Both the position numbers and the translations under genes were made by a program. Under the pieces are notes generated by a model that did no database searches, was not told the origin of the DNA, and worked only from the letters and a program-made list of their open reading frames with translations. DNA of 64,000 nucleotides from positions 558,001-622,000 of the forward strand of contig CAVWHY010000012.1 in the NCBI GenBank assembly GCA_963754955.1, read 5' to 3'. Below, in pieces: positions 42,442 through 52,913 of the stretch (within the stretch, counting starts at the first letter, position 1; the number at the start of each line of letters is the position of its first letter). This DNA is from CAVQJU01 sp963754955. Lineage in GTDB: Bacteria > Acidobacteriota > Vicinamibacteria > Vicinamibacterales > CAVVIG01.

Positions 42442-43249
42442 CCTGCCCTGGTCGATTCCGCGGTTCGGGCCGATCACCGTCTACACGTACGGCGTGCTGC
42501 TGGCGGCCGCCTACCTTCTGGGCCTGCAGCTCGCGATGGTGCGCGCCCGCAATCGGAACCTCGACGCCACGCGCGTCATGGATCTCGGCATCTACATCAT
42601 CATCAGCGCGCTCATCGGCGCGAAGCTGCTGCTGCTCGTCACCGACTTCCAGATCTTCCGGAGCAATCCGGCGGAGCTCTTCAGCCTGTTCAGATCCGGC
42701 GGGGTGTTCTACGGGGGCCTGATTCTGGCGGTCGCCGTCGCGCTGGTGTACATCCGTCGCGTGGGCCTGCCGCTCTGGACCACGACCGATGTGTTCGCGC
42801 CGGGAATTGCGCTGGGACACGTCGTCGGCCGCTTCGGGTGCTTCTTCGCGGGCTGCTGCTGGGGCAAGCCGACGACGTTGCCCTGGGGCATCACGTTCAC
42901 CGACCCGTTTGCCGCGGCCAACGTGGGAACGCCGCTCAACCAGTCGCTGCACCCGACACAGCTGTACGAAGCGGGAGCGGAGTTCCTGATTCTGGCACTG
43001 CTCCTCGGCACAGAGCAGAAGGGCAAGCCGTTCGCGGGCCGGACGTTCTGGCTCTACATGCTGCTCTACGCGGTGACGCGCTTCATCATCGAGTTCTTTC
43101 GCGACGACCCGCGCGGCATGGTGGGCGTCCTGTCGACGTCGCAGTTCATCTCGGTCATCCTCGCGCCGCTCGCCATCGGCATGCTCGTCTACCTCGGACG
43201 ACGTGCGGCGCCGGCGCCCGGCCAGCGCTCGCGCAAGAAGGCGGCGTGA
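42422..43249 (+). CDS. lgt: Prolipoprotein diacylglyceryl transferase
   Basis: 275 residues, seven hydrophobic segments. RFGPITVYTYGVLLAAAYLLG at the start, GLILAVAVALVYIRRVGLPLW, and the signature GHVVGRFGCFFAGCCWGKPT, then SLHPTQLYEAGAEF. It adds diacylglycerol to the lipobox cysteine. Adjacent lspA performs the next step, so the operon holds two consecutive steps of lipoprotein maturation. Confidence 0.93.
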   Translation: MHPILFSLPWSIPRFGPITVYTYGVLLAAAYLLGLQLAMVRARNRNLDATRVMDLGIYIIISALIGAKLLLLVTDFQIFRSNPAELFSLFRSGGVFYGGLILAVAVALVYIRRVGLPLWTTTDVFAPGIALGHVVGRFGCFFAGCCWGKPTTLPWGITFTDPFAAANVGTPLNQSLHPTQLYEAGAEFLILALLLGTEQKGKPFAGRTFWLYMLLYAVTRFIIEFFRDDPRGMVGVLSTSQFISVILAPLAIGMLVYLGRRAAPAPGQRSRKKAA

Positions 43250-44201
43250 ACGCCACGTTCGCGGTGCCCGCCGACAGCACGGGCGCCCGCTTGGACGTAT
43301 TTCTCGTTTCGGTGCTCGCGGGGCAGTCGCGCTCTCACATCCAGCGGCTCATCAAGGACGGACACGTGCGCGTCGACGGGCGCGAAGCAAAGCCCAACCT
43401 GGCCATGAAGACCGGCCAGGCCGTCGCGGTGGACATTCCAGACCCCATCGATCCCGAGCCGCGCCCCGAAGCGTTGCCGCTGCCCATCGTTTACCAGGAT
43501 CGAGACTTGATCGTCGTGGACAAGCCGGCGGGGATGGTCGTGCACCCGGCGGCCGGTCATGCCAGCGGGACGCTCGTCAACGCGCTCCTGCACCACGTGG
43601 ACGACCTGAGCGGCATCGGCGGCGAACGCCGGCCGGGCATCGTCCACCGGCTGGATCGCGGGACGTCGGGTCTGATGGTCGTCGCCAAACACGATACCGC
43701 TCACGAGCGCCTGGCGAGCCAGTTCCACGACCGTGAGGTCGAGAAGGAATACATCGCGCTGGTATGGGGCGAGGTGCAGGCGGGCCGGCGCATCGACGCG
43801 CCCGATCGGGCGCGATCCCGTCAACCGCAAGAAGATGTCCGCCCGCGCGCGCCGCAGCCGCGAAGCCGTCACGAGGATCGTGCGCGCGCGAAAGTTCGGC
43901 CCGATGCTGACGCTCGTCCACGTGGCGATCCACACCGGCCGCACCCACCAGATTCGCGTGCACCTGAGCGCCATCGGGCACCCGGTCGTGGGCGACGCGG
44001 TCTACGGCGGCGTCCGGCGCCGCGTGCCGGGCGATGTGCGCGCCGTGACGCATCTCGATCGGCCGTTTCTTCACGCCGCCCGTCTGGCGTTCAACCACCC
44101 GTCCGACGGCCGGCGCATGGAATTCACGAGCGAGCTGCCTGCCGGATCTGCAGCGCGTGCTCGACGAGCTGGACGAGGTTTCCGAACAGGCAACGATGTA
44201 G
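43246..44201 (+). CDS. rluD: RluD-family 23S rRNA pseudouridine synthase (two frameshifts)
   Basis: GTG start overlapping the lgt stop (GTGA). An S4 RNA-binding domain (SRSHIQRLIKDGHVRVDGREAKPNL) is followed by VVDKPAGMVVHPAAGH and the catalytic HRLDRGTSGLMVVAK with its aspartate. After a shift near 43803 the sequence continues as RDPVNRKKMSARA and HVAIHTGRTHQIRVHLSAIGHPVVGD, and after a second shift near 44147 it ends LQRVLDELDEV. Both are single extra bases. The final TAG lies in GTAGCTCGGGCGCTAC. Confidence 0.9.
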
Positions 44202-44213
44202 CTCGGGCGCTAC
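44198..44213. repeat. Second minimal GTAG-N8-CTAC element
   Basis: GTAGCTCGGGCGCTAC, the same 4+8+4 layout as at 3625-3640, again with the TAG as a stop codon (rluD). Here the ends extend to a 5-bp dyad (GTAGC/GCTAC). It separates rluD from the NUDIX gene. Confidence 0.45.
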
Positions 44214-44239
44214 ACCAGAGGAAGTACGGGGCGCACACG

Positions 44240-44743
44240 ATGTCTATCGTCTACAAGGGGCGCGTCTTCTCTGTCGAAGTCGAGAACGCGCACTTCCCGA
44301 ACGGAACCGAGCACAAGGTGGAAATCGTTCGACATCGGCCGTGCGTGGTCCTGATTCCCATCCAGGGCGATGGCCGCGTCGTGATGATCAGGCAATACCG
44401 GCACAGCGTCAAACGCGTGCTGTGGGAACTGCCGGCCGGGAACATCGATCCCGGCGAGCCTCCCGACGCAGCCGCGGCGCGGGAATGCGAAGAGGAAATC
44501 GGCCTGGCGCCGCATCGCCTCGACCACCTCGCCAGCCTCTTTCCGTCGCCCGGCTACTGCGACGAAGAAATGCACTTCTATCGCGCGACGGATCTGCGTC
44601 GTCCGGCGCCCGACTCGCCGCACAAGCCGGACGAGGATGAGGACATCGAGGTGCATCCGATCACCATCGCCGAAGCGAGGGCGATGGTCGCCCGCGGTGA
44701 AATCGTCGATCTCAAGACGGCGTTCGCGTTGACGCTTCTGTAA
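44240..44743 (+). CDS. NUDIX hydrolase, ADP-ribose pyrophosphatase-like
   Basis: 167 residues. KVEIVRHRPCVVLIPIQGDGRVVMIRQYR, then ELPAGNIDPGEPPDAAAARECEEEIGL, which is the NUDIX box GX5EX7REUXEEXGU, and FPSPGYCDEEMHFY downstream, as in the NudF/YffH group. It hydrolyses ADP-ribose or related nucleotide sugars to monophosphates. Last gene of the ileS operon. Confidence 0.9.
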   Translation: MSIVYKGRVFSVEVENAHFPNGTEHKVEIVRHRPCVVLIPIQGDGRVVMIRQYRHSVKRVLWELPAGNIDPGEPPDAAAARECEEEIGLAPHRLDHLASLFPSPGYCDEEMHFYRATDLRRPAPDSPHKPDEDEDIEVHPITIAEARAMVARGEIVDLKTAFALTLL

Positions 44744-44770
44744 GAGGGCGGCCCTTGACCATCGCCGTGA

Positions 44771-44795
44771 CGCGGGCCTGAAGGGCCCGCGCTAC
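44771..44795. repeat. REP-like hairpin downstream of lon and the NUDIX gene
   Basis: CGCGGGCCTGAAGGGCCCGCG with the minus-strand foot CTAC at 44792-44795. It sits in the 57-bp convergent gap. The lon stop (44801-44803) is 5 bp outside the foot, so this is a REP unit that does not provide the stop codon. Confidence 0.75.
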
Positions 44796-44800
44796 GCAGC

Positions 44801-47259
44801 CTAGTTGGCGGGCGGCAGGTGCTTTGCGCCGACGACGACGCGCGTCGGCTTCTTCACGGAACGGATATCCGACGACGCGGGCTGGAGGGCCAGCGCCAGG
44901 ACCTCGTCGATGCTCGACACCAGGTGGATCGTCAGATCCTGTCGAACATCCGGCGTCAGGTCTTCGTTCACGTTCTTCGCATTTTGTTTCGGGACGATGA
45001 GCTCGCGGATGCCGGCGCGCCTCGCGGCGAGGACTTTTTCTTTGATGCCGCCGATCGGCAGGACCCGGCCAGACAGCGTGATCTCGCCGGTCATCGCCAC
45101 GTCGCCGCGCACCGGCCGGCCGGTCAGCACCGACGCCATGGCCGTGGCCATCGTCACGCCCGCAGAAGGTCCGTCTTTCGGAATCGCGCCTGACGGGCAC
45201 GTGCACGTGCATTTCGGCGTTCTTGAAGAACTCCGGATCGATGCTGTATTCCTTGGCGTGCGTCCGCAGCCAGGACAGGGCCGCGCGCGCGGACTCCTTC
45301 ATCACGTCGCCGAGCTGTCCCGTCAGCGTCAGCGACCCTGTGCCCGCCATCCGCGAGGCTTCGATGAACAACACCTCGCCGCCGACCGGCGTCCACGCGA
45401 GGCCGATCGCCACGCCCGGATCCTTGGTGCGCTGTTCCATCTCCTCGTCGAGGAACTTCGGCGCGCCCATCATCTCGACGACGATCTCGGGCGTGATCTC
45501 GATCGGCGTCTCGTCGCCTTCGGCCCGGCGACGCGCGACCTTGCGGCAGAGCGCTCCGATTTCGCGTTCCAGGTTCCGCACGCCGGCCTCGCGCGTGTAT
45601 CCGCGAATCAACTGACGGAGCGCGGCGGGAGTGAATCGGATGTAGTCGGGCGTCAGCCCGTGGTTCTTCACCTGCTTCTCGATCAGGTGGTCGGTCGCGA
45701 TGCTCAGCTTCTCTTCTTCGGTGTAACCGGCGATCTCGAGCACTTCCATCCGGTCGCGCAGCGGCGGAGGAATCGGATCGAGCACGTTCGCTGTCGTGAT
45801 GAAGAGGACCTCGCTCAGGTCGAACGGCACGTCGAGATAGTGATCGCGGAACGTGTTGTTCTGTTCCGGGTCGAGCACCTCGAGCAGCGCGGACGAGGGG
45901 TCGCCGCGGAAATCGGAGCCCAGCTTGTCGATCTCGTCGAGGATGAACACCGGGTTCTTCGACTCCGCCCGCCGCAGCCCCTGCATGATCTGCCCCGGCA
46001 GCGCGCCAATGTAGGTCCGACGGTGCCCGCGGATCTCCGCTTCGTCGCGCATGCCGCCGAGGGACACCCGGACGAACTTGCGGTCGAGCGACTTCGCAAT
46101 GGACTTGGCGAGCGACGTCTTGCCCACGCCGGGAGGGCCCGACGAAGCAGAGGATCGGGCCCTTGACGGCCGGGTTGAGCTTGCGCACGGCCAGGTATTC
46201 GAGAATGCGGTCCTTCGCCTTCTCGAGGCCCGAGTGATCGGCGTCCAGCACACCCTTGGTCAGCGGCAGATCGATGACTTCGTCGGTGCGCTTGTTCCAC
46301 GGCAGCGCGATGAGCCAGTCGAGGTACGTCCGCGACACGGTGTATTCGGCGGCCGCGACCGGCATCTTGGACAGACGATCGAGCTCGCGGAGCGCTTCCT
46401 TCTTGACCAGCTCGGGCATGCCCGCCGCTTCGATCTTCGCGGCAAGCTCCTCGTTTTCCTTCGTCTGATCGTCGCCCTCGCCGAGCTCCTTCTGAATCGC
46501 CTTCATCTGCTCGCGCAGGAAGTACTCGCGCTGGTTCTTGCCGACCTCGGACTGCACCTGCGACTGAATCTTCGAACCGAGCTCGAGGACTTCGAGCTCC
46601 TTGATGAGGATCCGGTTCAGGTCGTCCAGGCGCGCGCGGATGTCGAGCGTCTCGAGCACCTCCTGCTTCACCGCCGTGCTGATCGTCGACAGCGAGGACG
46701 CGATGAAGTCGGCGAGGCGGCCCGGCTCGGTGATGTTGACGGCCAGCGTCTGCAGATCGTCGGACAGCAGCGGCGACAGCGAGACCACCTGCTGGAAGTT
46801 CGTCTTGATGTTGCGCGCGAGCGCGTCGATCTCCAGCCGGTCCGCGTCGGCCGTACCTTCGACGGCAGCCGTGACTCGGGCGCGCAGGTACGGGTGCGTC
46901 GACACCAGCTCGTTCAGCGTGAGCCGCGCGAGGCCCTGGACGATCAGGCGCAGGCTGCCGTCCGGCAGCTTGAACATCTTGTGGATGTGCGTCGCGGTGC
47001 CGACCGGGTACAGATCGTCCTGCAGCGGCTCCTCGACCGTCGCGTCGCGCTGCGTGAACACCGCGATCAGCTTGCCGTTCGCAATCGCGTCGTCGATCAG
47101 GCGGACCGAGCTCTCGCGGGCGACAGCCAGCGGCATGAACGAATTCGGAAAGAGGACCGTGTCCCGCAACGGGAGGATCGGCAGCTCGGGTGGAATCGAG
47201 AGCGGCCGATCGGCGTTCGACAGGTCCTCGGACTTGAGGGTATCGAGCTCGTCGCTCAT
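44801..47259 (-). CDS. lon: ATP-dependent Lon protease (two frameshifts)
   Basis: ATG 47259 with GAGGT upstream. N-terminal LON domain (LPILPLRDTVLFPNSFMPLAVARES), AAA module with Walker A FVGPPGVGKTSLAKSIAKSL and Walker B VFILDEIDKLG, sensor NVLDPIPPPLRDRMEVLEIAGY, and the protease domain ending at TGEITLSGRVLPIGGIKEKVLAARRAG with the catalytic Lys; the Ser lies in KDGPSAGVTMATAM. One extra base falls inside the Walker A codons near 46137 and one just before the catalytic serine near 45188. Both repair exactly to consensus, so the gene is almost certainly intact. Confidence 0.93.
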
Positions 47260-47370
47260 TGGCGACCTCACTTTAACGTGAAACGCCGGTGGCGCGTGGG
47301 GGAAGACGGTGGAGGAGAGGGAAAGCGGGCTCCGCCACCGGCGGAGCCCCAGAACAGGACGCCGGGCTTC

Positions 47371-47837
47371 TTACATGTCCATGAACAGGGACGATGCCGG
47401 GCGACGCGCGTTGAGGTGACGCTCGCGCTGCGCGGCGTTCTCCCTGGCTTCCTCGCAGTCCTTGCAGCGGACCGCGAAGGGCAGGGCGCGCAGCCGCTTC
47501 TCGGCGATTTCCTCACCGCAGTCGAAGCAGTTGCCGTAGTTGCCCTGCTCGAGCCGCTTCAGCGCGTCGTCGACCTTGTTGAGGGTCTCGGCCTTCAGCT
47601 GGATGAGCGCGAGCTCGATGTCTTCCTGGATGTCGTTCTCCGAGCTCTCGCCGGCGTCGAACACTTCGGTGAGCTTGTTGACCTCACCCAAGGCGCGAAC
47701 GTCGCGCATCTTTCCCTGAACCTCGGCCTGCAGCTCGTGGCGCCGGCCCTCGAGCATCTTCTTCAGTTCGTTGTAACGCGAGGGCTGGCCGATGCCTCCA
47801 CAGTTGTTGCTGTTGTCGCCTTCTGATGAGTTCTCAT
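47371..47837 (-). CDS. DksA/TraR-type zinc-finger protein (one frameshift)
   Basis: ATG 47837 with AAGGAG 8 nt before. The N-terminus MRTHQKATTATTVE runs into a stop unless one C is restored near 47790, where the frame passes into SRYNELKKMLEGRRHELQAE. The rest is a coiled-coil hairpin with acidic residues, then the zinc finger YGNCFDCGEEIAEKRLRALPFAVRCKDCEE. It is DksA-like, binding RNA polymerase through the secondary channel. Without the DxxDxA tip seen clearly, TraR-like or a stress paralogue is equally possible. Close to rel/spoT, which makes the ppGpp that DksA works with. Confidence 0.8.
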
Positions 47838-48266
47838 GACGCCGCTCCTTCCGTGCCCGACGGGGCCCACTTAATAATGCGCGCTTCTATGCAAATGAAT
47901 GGCCAATGGTATACCGAACTAGAGTCCTATGGCAACCCTATGTGTTTTACGGTTGAACTGACTGCGCTGTTTACAGCTGCCGCGCGGCCACTGTGCACCA
48001 TCATGAAAATTAGCCATTCCAGAGAGACCGTAAGTCACTTTGTTGATTACGCTTATAACATCAAACTCACGAAAATGGACCAATCGTTCAAATCCTGTCG
48101 CTCCATTAGACGCCCGTCTTCCTAGATTGGTTCGCGCTTTCAGATTGTCCGTATTGTCCGCTTCCGGAGACGGCCAGTGTCCAAGCTCCTCCGAAGTGCG
48201 ACAATTCCTCGACACTCTTGATGGCAATTCGTGTCGCCGCGGCCGCGATCGTTACAATGAGGTCCC
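47838..48266. other. 429-bp low-GC intergenic island, no convincing gene
   Basis: The interval between two divergent genes is distinctly AT-richer than all surrounding sequence, most strongly from about 47880 to 48120. Open frames exist on both strands (about 100 codons each) but show no family similarity and no ribosome site. Small dyads are visible (GGTATACC; GCTGTTTACAGC; ACCAATC/GATTGGT). No tRNA fold or rho-independent terminator was found. It may contain the two promoters, a small RNA, or a remnant of foreign DNA. Confidence 0.35.
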
Positions 48267-48923
48267 ATGACGTGCCGACTGTGTGGCAATCGGCGTGCCC
48301 GCCGCGCCTGCCCGGCGCTCGGGTACGACATCTGCGCCGTGTGCTGCGGCACGAAGCGCCTTGGAGAGATCCAATGCCCCCCGACTGCGGTTACCTCGCC
48401 GCGGCGCGGGAGCACCCGCCGGCCACTGCGGTCCGCCAGCAGCGACGGGATCTCGACATCGCCATACACCTCGTGCGCGATTTCAACCAGCGCCAGTCGC
48501 AGATTTTCTTTGTGACGGCGACGCTTCATCGTCGGATATCAGCCCGCGGCGCTTCATCCGCTCGTCGATGAAGACGTCGCGGAAGCCGCCGCGGCTCTTG
48601 CTGCGACGTTCGAGACCTCCGCACGCGGGGTCATCTACGAGCATCCCGCCACGACGGCCGCCGGAGGTCGGCTGGCTGCCGCCCTGAAGCCGCTGCTGAC
48701 CGAATCAGGCCAGGGAGGCGGCACGGCCTTCGAACGCGATGCAGCGGTCGTGCTGCGCCGAATCGAGGACGTCGCCCGCCACAGGTCGGCTCTGGAAGGC
48801 GCGGGACCCCACGCGCTCGTCGAGCTGCTGGGCCGCGTCATCCGCCCCGGCCCCGGGAATGCGGACGGCAACGACGAGGCGACTTCGGCGCCCTCGGAGC
48901 CATCGCGCTTGATCGTCCCGTGA
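48267..48923 (+). CDS. Conserved zinc-knuckle protein of unknown function (two frameshifts)
   Basis: N-terminus MTCRLCGNRRARRACPALGYDICAVCCGTKRLGEIQCPPDCGYL contains nine cysteines in a CxxC-Cx(n)CxxCC-C pattern, followed by AAAREHPPATAVRQQRRD, helices, and an extended helical C-terminus (LHPLVDEDVAEAAAAL). A missing C in a C-run near 48380 and one extra base near 48525 break the frame. TACAAT lies 8 nt before the ATG, suggesting a leaderless transcript. Similar proteins occur in Acidobacteriota; no function is known. Confidence 0.7.
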
Positions 48924-48964
48924 ACCGGCAGCTATACTTGGGGTTTGGCGAACAGGGGAAAGTG

Positions 48965-49156
48965 ATGGCAAAGCACTGTGAGATCTGCGGTAAGGCGCCC
49001 GTCGTCGGACGCCAGCACAGCCACGCGAACAACGTGAGCGCGCGCCGCTTCGAACCCAACCTTCAGAAAGTCCGCGCGACGGTCGGAGGCGGCACCCGGC
49101 GTATCCGCGTCTGCACCCGATGCCTCCGGTCGGGTAAGGTCACGAAAGCGGCGTGA
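48965..49156 (+). CDS. rpmB: 50S ribosomal protein bL28
   Basis: 63 residues: KHCEICGKAPVVGRQHSHANNVSARRFEPNLQKVRATVGGGTRRIRVCTRCLRSGKVTKA, the complete zinc-binding (C+) form of L28 with CxxC...CxxC. Under zinc limitation many bacteria swap this form for a C- paralogue. GGGGA precedes the ATG. Its stop overlaps the ridA start (GTGA). Confidence 0.97.
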   Translation: MAKHCEICGKAPVVGRQHSHANNVSARRFEPNLQKVRATVGGGTRRIRVCTRCLRSGKVTKAA

Positions 49157-49536
49157 AACAGGCGATTTCAAGCCCGCAGGCGCCCAACCCGGCCGGGGCG
49201 TATTCACCGGCACTGCGGGCCGGCGACCTGCTCTTCATGTCGGGTCAGATTCCGATCGACCCCTCCACAGGTCAGCTCGTACAGGGAGACGCCGCGGTTC
49301 AGGCGCGCCGCGCCATGGACAACCTTGGCGCGCTGCTGACCGCCGCGGGGCTGACGTTCGCTCACGTGGTGCGCACGACGGTGTTCCTCGCCGACATGAA
49401 CGACTTCGCGGCTGTCAACGAGGTGTATGCCTCGTACTTCACCGACCCGCGGCCGGCACGCGTCACCGTGCAGGCGGCGCGACTGCCGCGCGATGCCCGC
49501 CTCGAAATCGACGCTATCGCCAGCTATTCTGCCTAG
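49153..49536 (+). CDS. ridA: RidA-family reactive-intermediate deaminase
   Basis: 127 residues, GTG start at 49153. Conserved GAYSPALRAGDLLFMSGQIPIDP, VVRTTVFLADMNDFAAVNEVYASYF, and the active-site Arg in RPARVTVQAARLPRDARLEIDAIA. Hydrolyses 2-aminoacrylate and similar imines formed by PLP enzymes. Coupled to rpmB. Confidence 0.95.
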   Translation: MKQAISSPQAPNPAGAYSPALRAGDLLFMSGQIPIDPSTGQLVQGDAAVQARRAMDNLGALLTAAGLTFAHVVRTTVFLADMNDFAAVNEVYASYFTDPRPARVTVQAARLPRDARLEIDAIASYSA

Positions 49537-49572
49537 CCCAGTCGCTGGGCCCAACGACCAGGCACCAGGAAA

Positions 49573-51739
49573 CTATTTGCCCGCGCGCTCGACGTCGACT
49601 ACGCCGTCGACGCCGCGGAGCGACTTCATCACGCGCTCGAGGTGCTTGACGTCGCTGATCTCGACGGTGACGTCGATCCGCGCGCGGCGGTCGTCGTCCG
49701 TGTGGGCTTCCATGTTGCGGATGTTGGTGTTGATGTCGGCGATCTTGGCGCTCACCGCGGCCAGCAGCCCCTTCCGGTCGAGCACCTCCATCGTCAGCTT
49801 GACGGTGTAAGGCGCGGCCACCTCGCCGGCCTCTCCCTTGTCCCATTCGACGTCGATGCGGCGTTCGGGGTCGTAGAGCAGGTTGACGACGTTCGGACAG
49901 GTGGCTGAGTGGACCGACACGCCCTTGCCGCGCGTGATGTAGCCGACGATTTTCTCGCCGCGAATAGGATTGCAGCAGCGCGCGCGGAACACCATCAGGT
50001 CGTCGATGCCGCTGACCTTGATCTTCTCCTCGCCGGTGCCGAACGCGCGCCGGACGGCCGCCGTCGACCATGCCCACGGGCGGTTTTTCCTGAAGTGAAT
50101 CAGCCGGGACCAGCTTCAGCAGGACCTGTTTCGGCCCGAGCTTGCCGTAGCCGATCTGCGCGAACACGTCGTCGACTTTCTGAAGTCCCAGTTCGGTCAG
50201 CAGCTTCCCCATCGCCGGGTCGTCGGCCAGCGTCTTGAGATTCAGGTCGTAGCGCCGGGCTTCCTTGTCGAGGACCTTGCGCCCCAGCTCGATCGCCCGG
50301 ATCTTCTCCTCGCTGCGAATGAGGTACTTGATCTCATAGCGCGCGTGTGAGGTGACGACGAAGCTCAGCCAGTCGCGGCTCGGCTTGTGTCCTGTCGCCG
50401 TGATGATCTCGACGATGTCGCCGTTGCGGAGGTGCGTGCGGAGCGGAACCATCTTGCCGTTCACGCGCGCGCCGACGCACCGATGGCCGACGTCGGTGTG
50501 TATCGCGTACGCGAAATCGATCGGCGTGGCGCCGCGGGGAAATGCCTTGACCAGCCCCTTCGGCGTGAAGGTGTAGACCTCTTCCGGATAGAGGTCCACC
50601 TTCAGGTTCTGGATGAACTCCTGCGGATCGCGGACCTCCTGCTGGTATTCGAGAAGCTGGCGCATCCACTGGAAATGGCGCTCGTCGCGTTGGTCGCCGA
50701 CGCGCCCCTCTTTGTACTTCCAGTGTGCCGCGATGCCTTCCTCAGCCATCCGGTGCATCGCGACGGTGCGAATCTGCACCTCGAACGGCACGCCGCGCTC
50801 GCTGATGACCGACGTGTGCAGCGACTGGTAGCCGTTGGGGCGCGGCATCGCGATGAAGTCCTTGATCCGGCCGGGGACGGGTGACCAGGTCTGATGGATG
50901 ATCCCGAGCGCTGCGTAGCAGTCCTTCACGCTGTCGGTCACGATCCGCAGCGCGATGAAGTCGTACACCTGTTCGAGCTCGATCTTCTGGCGTTTCAGCT
51001 TCTGATGGATGCTCCAGAGGCGCTTGATGCGCCCGTCGATTTCGGCGACCGGCACCTGTGCTTCGCGCAGCTTGGCCTCGACGGTGGCCCTCAGCCCCTT
51101 GATGAGGCCTTCGGCGGCGCGCCGTTTGGCGTCCACCTGGATACGAAGCGATTCGTACGACTGCGGTTCGAGATACTTGAACGACAGCTCCTCGAGCTCG
51201 TTCTTCACCTTGCTCATGCCGAGGCGGTTGGCGATCGGCGCGTAGATGTCGCGCGTCTCCTCGGCAACGCGCACACGCCGCTCCTCCGGCAGGTGGCTGA
51301 GCGTGCGCATGTTGTGCACGCGGTCGGCGAGCTTCACGAGGATGACGCGGATGTCGTCCACCATCGCCAGGAGCATCTTGCGGAAGTTCTCCGCCTGCCG
51401 CTCTTCCGTGGATGAGAACGGAATCGCGCTGATCTTGGTCACGCCTTCCACGACGTGCGCGACCTCAAGGCCGAACAGCTCCCGGATGCGCTCGATTGTC
51501 GTCAGCGTGTCTTCGACGACGTCGTGGAGCAGTCCGGCCGCGATCGCGACAGCGTCGAGCTTGAGCTCCACGAGGAACTCAGCGACGGCGAGGGGGTGGA
51601 TGAGGTAAGGTTCACCGGAACGGCGCACCTGGCCGCGGTGCTCGAATGCCGAGAAGACATAGGCCCGCCGGAGCAGTTCGACGTCGGCGTCGGGGCTGTA
51701 GGCCCTGACCTTCTCGAGCAGGTCTTCGAATCGAATCAT
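49573..51739 (-). CDS. relA: Bifunctional (p)ppGpp synthetase/hydrolase Rel/SpoT (one frameshift)
   Basis: ATG 51739. HD hydrolase domain with the histidine and HD pair (FEHRGQVRRSGEPYLIHPLAVAEFL, GLLHDVVEDT) and RVHNMRTLSHL; the hydrolase ligands look intact, so the enzyme is bifunctional. The synthetase domain contains VYDFIALRIVTDSVKDCYAALGIIH and GRIKDFIAMPRPNGYQSLHTSV. TGS (VYTFTPKGLVKAFPRGATPIDFAY), zinc-finger and ACT domains (VSGIDDLMVFRARCCNP; TVKLTMEVLDRKGLLAAVS) follow. One extra base near 50065 separates the TGS/helical part from the last 160 residues. Only stringent-response enzyme in the window. Confidence 0.93.
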
Positions 51740-51807
51740 TGAAATCGGGGTCTAACCCGCTGTAACGGTTGTCGGGTGGACGCCCATCGGGTAATAGGGC
51801 GGCCTTC

Positions 51808-51837
51808 TTGACGTACCTTTTTTTGCTTCACTATACT
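51808..51837 (+). promoter_or_regulatory. Sigma-70-type promoter upstream of the TPR lipoprotein gene
   Basis: -35 TTGACG (51808-51813), 18-bp spacer containing a T-run, -10 TATACT (51832-51837). The +1 near 51844 gives a leader of about 60 nt before ATG 51903. Close to consensus and in the right place, in the gap between divergent rel and the TPR gene. Confidence 0.7.
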
Positions 51838-51902
51838 GGCCCGGTTTGGGCTTCGGCAATTTTCGCCAGGCTACGGGTATCCGCGGTCTAAAAGGGGGCG
51901 CA

Positions 51903-52883
51903 ATGCGATCGATTTCGGGCCTGTCATTACCCGGAACGGCCTTGGCAACGGTACTCAGCCTGGCTGTCGTGGGTTCGGCCTGCGGCAAAGTCAACCAGCT
52001 TAAGGGCGCGAAGGCCTACAAGGCGGCCAACGCGGCTTACCAGACGCAGGACTACAGGAAGGCGGCCGACCTGTATCAGGAGGCGATTGCCGACGACCCC
52101 GATTATCCCGATTTTGCGCCTGCGTACTTCTTCCTGGGGAACAGCTTCGACAACCTGTGGAAGCCCAGCAAGAAGGGCGATCCCGAGAACGACAAGCTGC
52201 TCCAGGACGCCGTCAAGAATTACCAGCTCGCCGCGGACAAGCTGATGGCGTCGCCGAACCCGGAATACAAGAAGTTCGGCAAGCTCGCGCTGCAGTATCT
52301 CGTCGCCGCGTACGGCACCGAAAAGCTCGACGACGCAGGCAAGGCCGAGCCGATCCTGCAGAACATGATCAAGCTGGAGCCCGGCGACCCCGCGAACTAC
52401 TTCATGCTGGCCAGGCTCTACGACGACGCCGGCGTGCCCGAGGAAGCGGAGCGCATGTACATCGCGGCGAAGGACGCCAAGCCGAACGATCCGGCTGTCT
52501 ACATGAGCCTCGCGGCGCACTATAACCAGCTCGGCCAGTTCGACAAGACAATCGCCGCTCTCGAGGCTCGCGCCGCCAAGGAACCGGACAACCCCGAGGC
52601 ATACCAGACCATCGCGAGCTACTACTGGGACAAGGCGAACAAGGACTCGCGGCTCAAGGACAACGAGAAGAAGGACTACGTCCTCAAGGGCATCGCCGCG
52701 GTCGATCGCGCGTTGCAGATCAAACCGGACTACGCCGAGGGGATGGTCTACAAGGGCCTGCTGCTGCGGTTGCAGGCAAACCTCGAAAAGGACGCGGCCA
52801 AGCAGCAGGCATTGATTAAGGAAGCCGTCGCGTTGCACGATAAAGCTGAAGATATCCGGAAGAAGAAGGCCACCGGGGCATAA
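51903..52883 (+). CDS. TPR lipoprotein of unknown function
   Basis: 326 residues. The N-terminus (ALATVLSLAVVGSAC) has a lipobox-like cysteine at residue 26, so probable Lgt/LspA processing and outer-membrane anchoring. The rest is successive TPR helices (AYKAANAAYQTQDYRKAADLYQEAI; YFFLGNSFDNLWKPSKKGD; NYFMLARLYDDAGVPEEAERMY; PAVYMSLAAHYNQLGQFDKTIAALE; AVDRALQIKPDYAEGMVYKGLLLR). Downstream there is a strong terminator, then the TonB receptor; the two are transcribed separately. Confidence 0.8.
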   Translation: MRSISGLSLPGTALATVLSLAVVGSACGKVNQLKGAKAYKAANAAYQTQDYRKAADLYQEAIADDPDYPDFAPAYFFLGNSFDNLWKPSKKGDPENDKLLQDAVKNYQLAADKLMASPNPEYKKFGKLALQYLVAAYGTEKLDDAGKAEPILQNMIKLEPGDPANYFMLARLYDDAGVPEEAERMYIAAKDAKPNDPAVYMSLAAHYNQLGQFDKTIAALEARAAKEPDNPEAYQTIASYYWDKANKDSRLKDNEKKDYVLKGIAAVDRALQIKPDYAEGMVYKGLLLRLQANLEKDAAKQQALIKEAVALHDKAEDIRKKKATGA

Positions 52884-52913
52884 ACGGCTCGCCACTTCGG
52901 CTATTTGGATAAG

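Noticed and set aside
45154..46300. Programmed ribosomal frameshifting in lon
   Set aside because: The two shifts fall inside the Walker A motif and before the catalytic serine, with no slippery heptamer or pseudoknot, and similar single-base shifts occur in many unrelated genes nearby.
47826..48125. 99-codon open frame inside the low-GC island
   Set aside because: No similarity, it overlaps the dksA-like start region, lacks a ribosome site, and the opposite strand is equally open.
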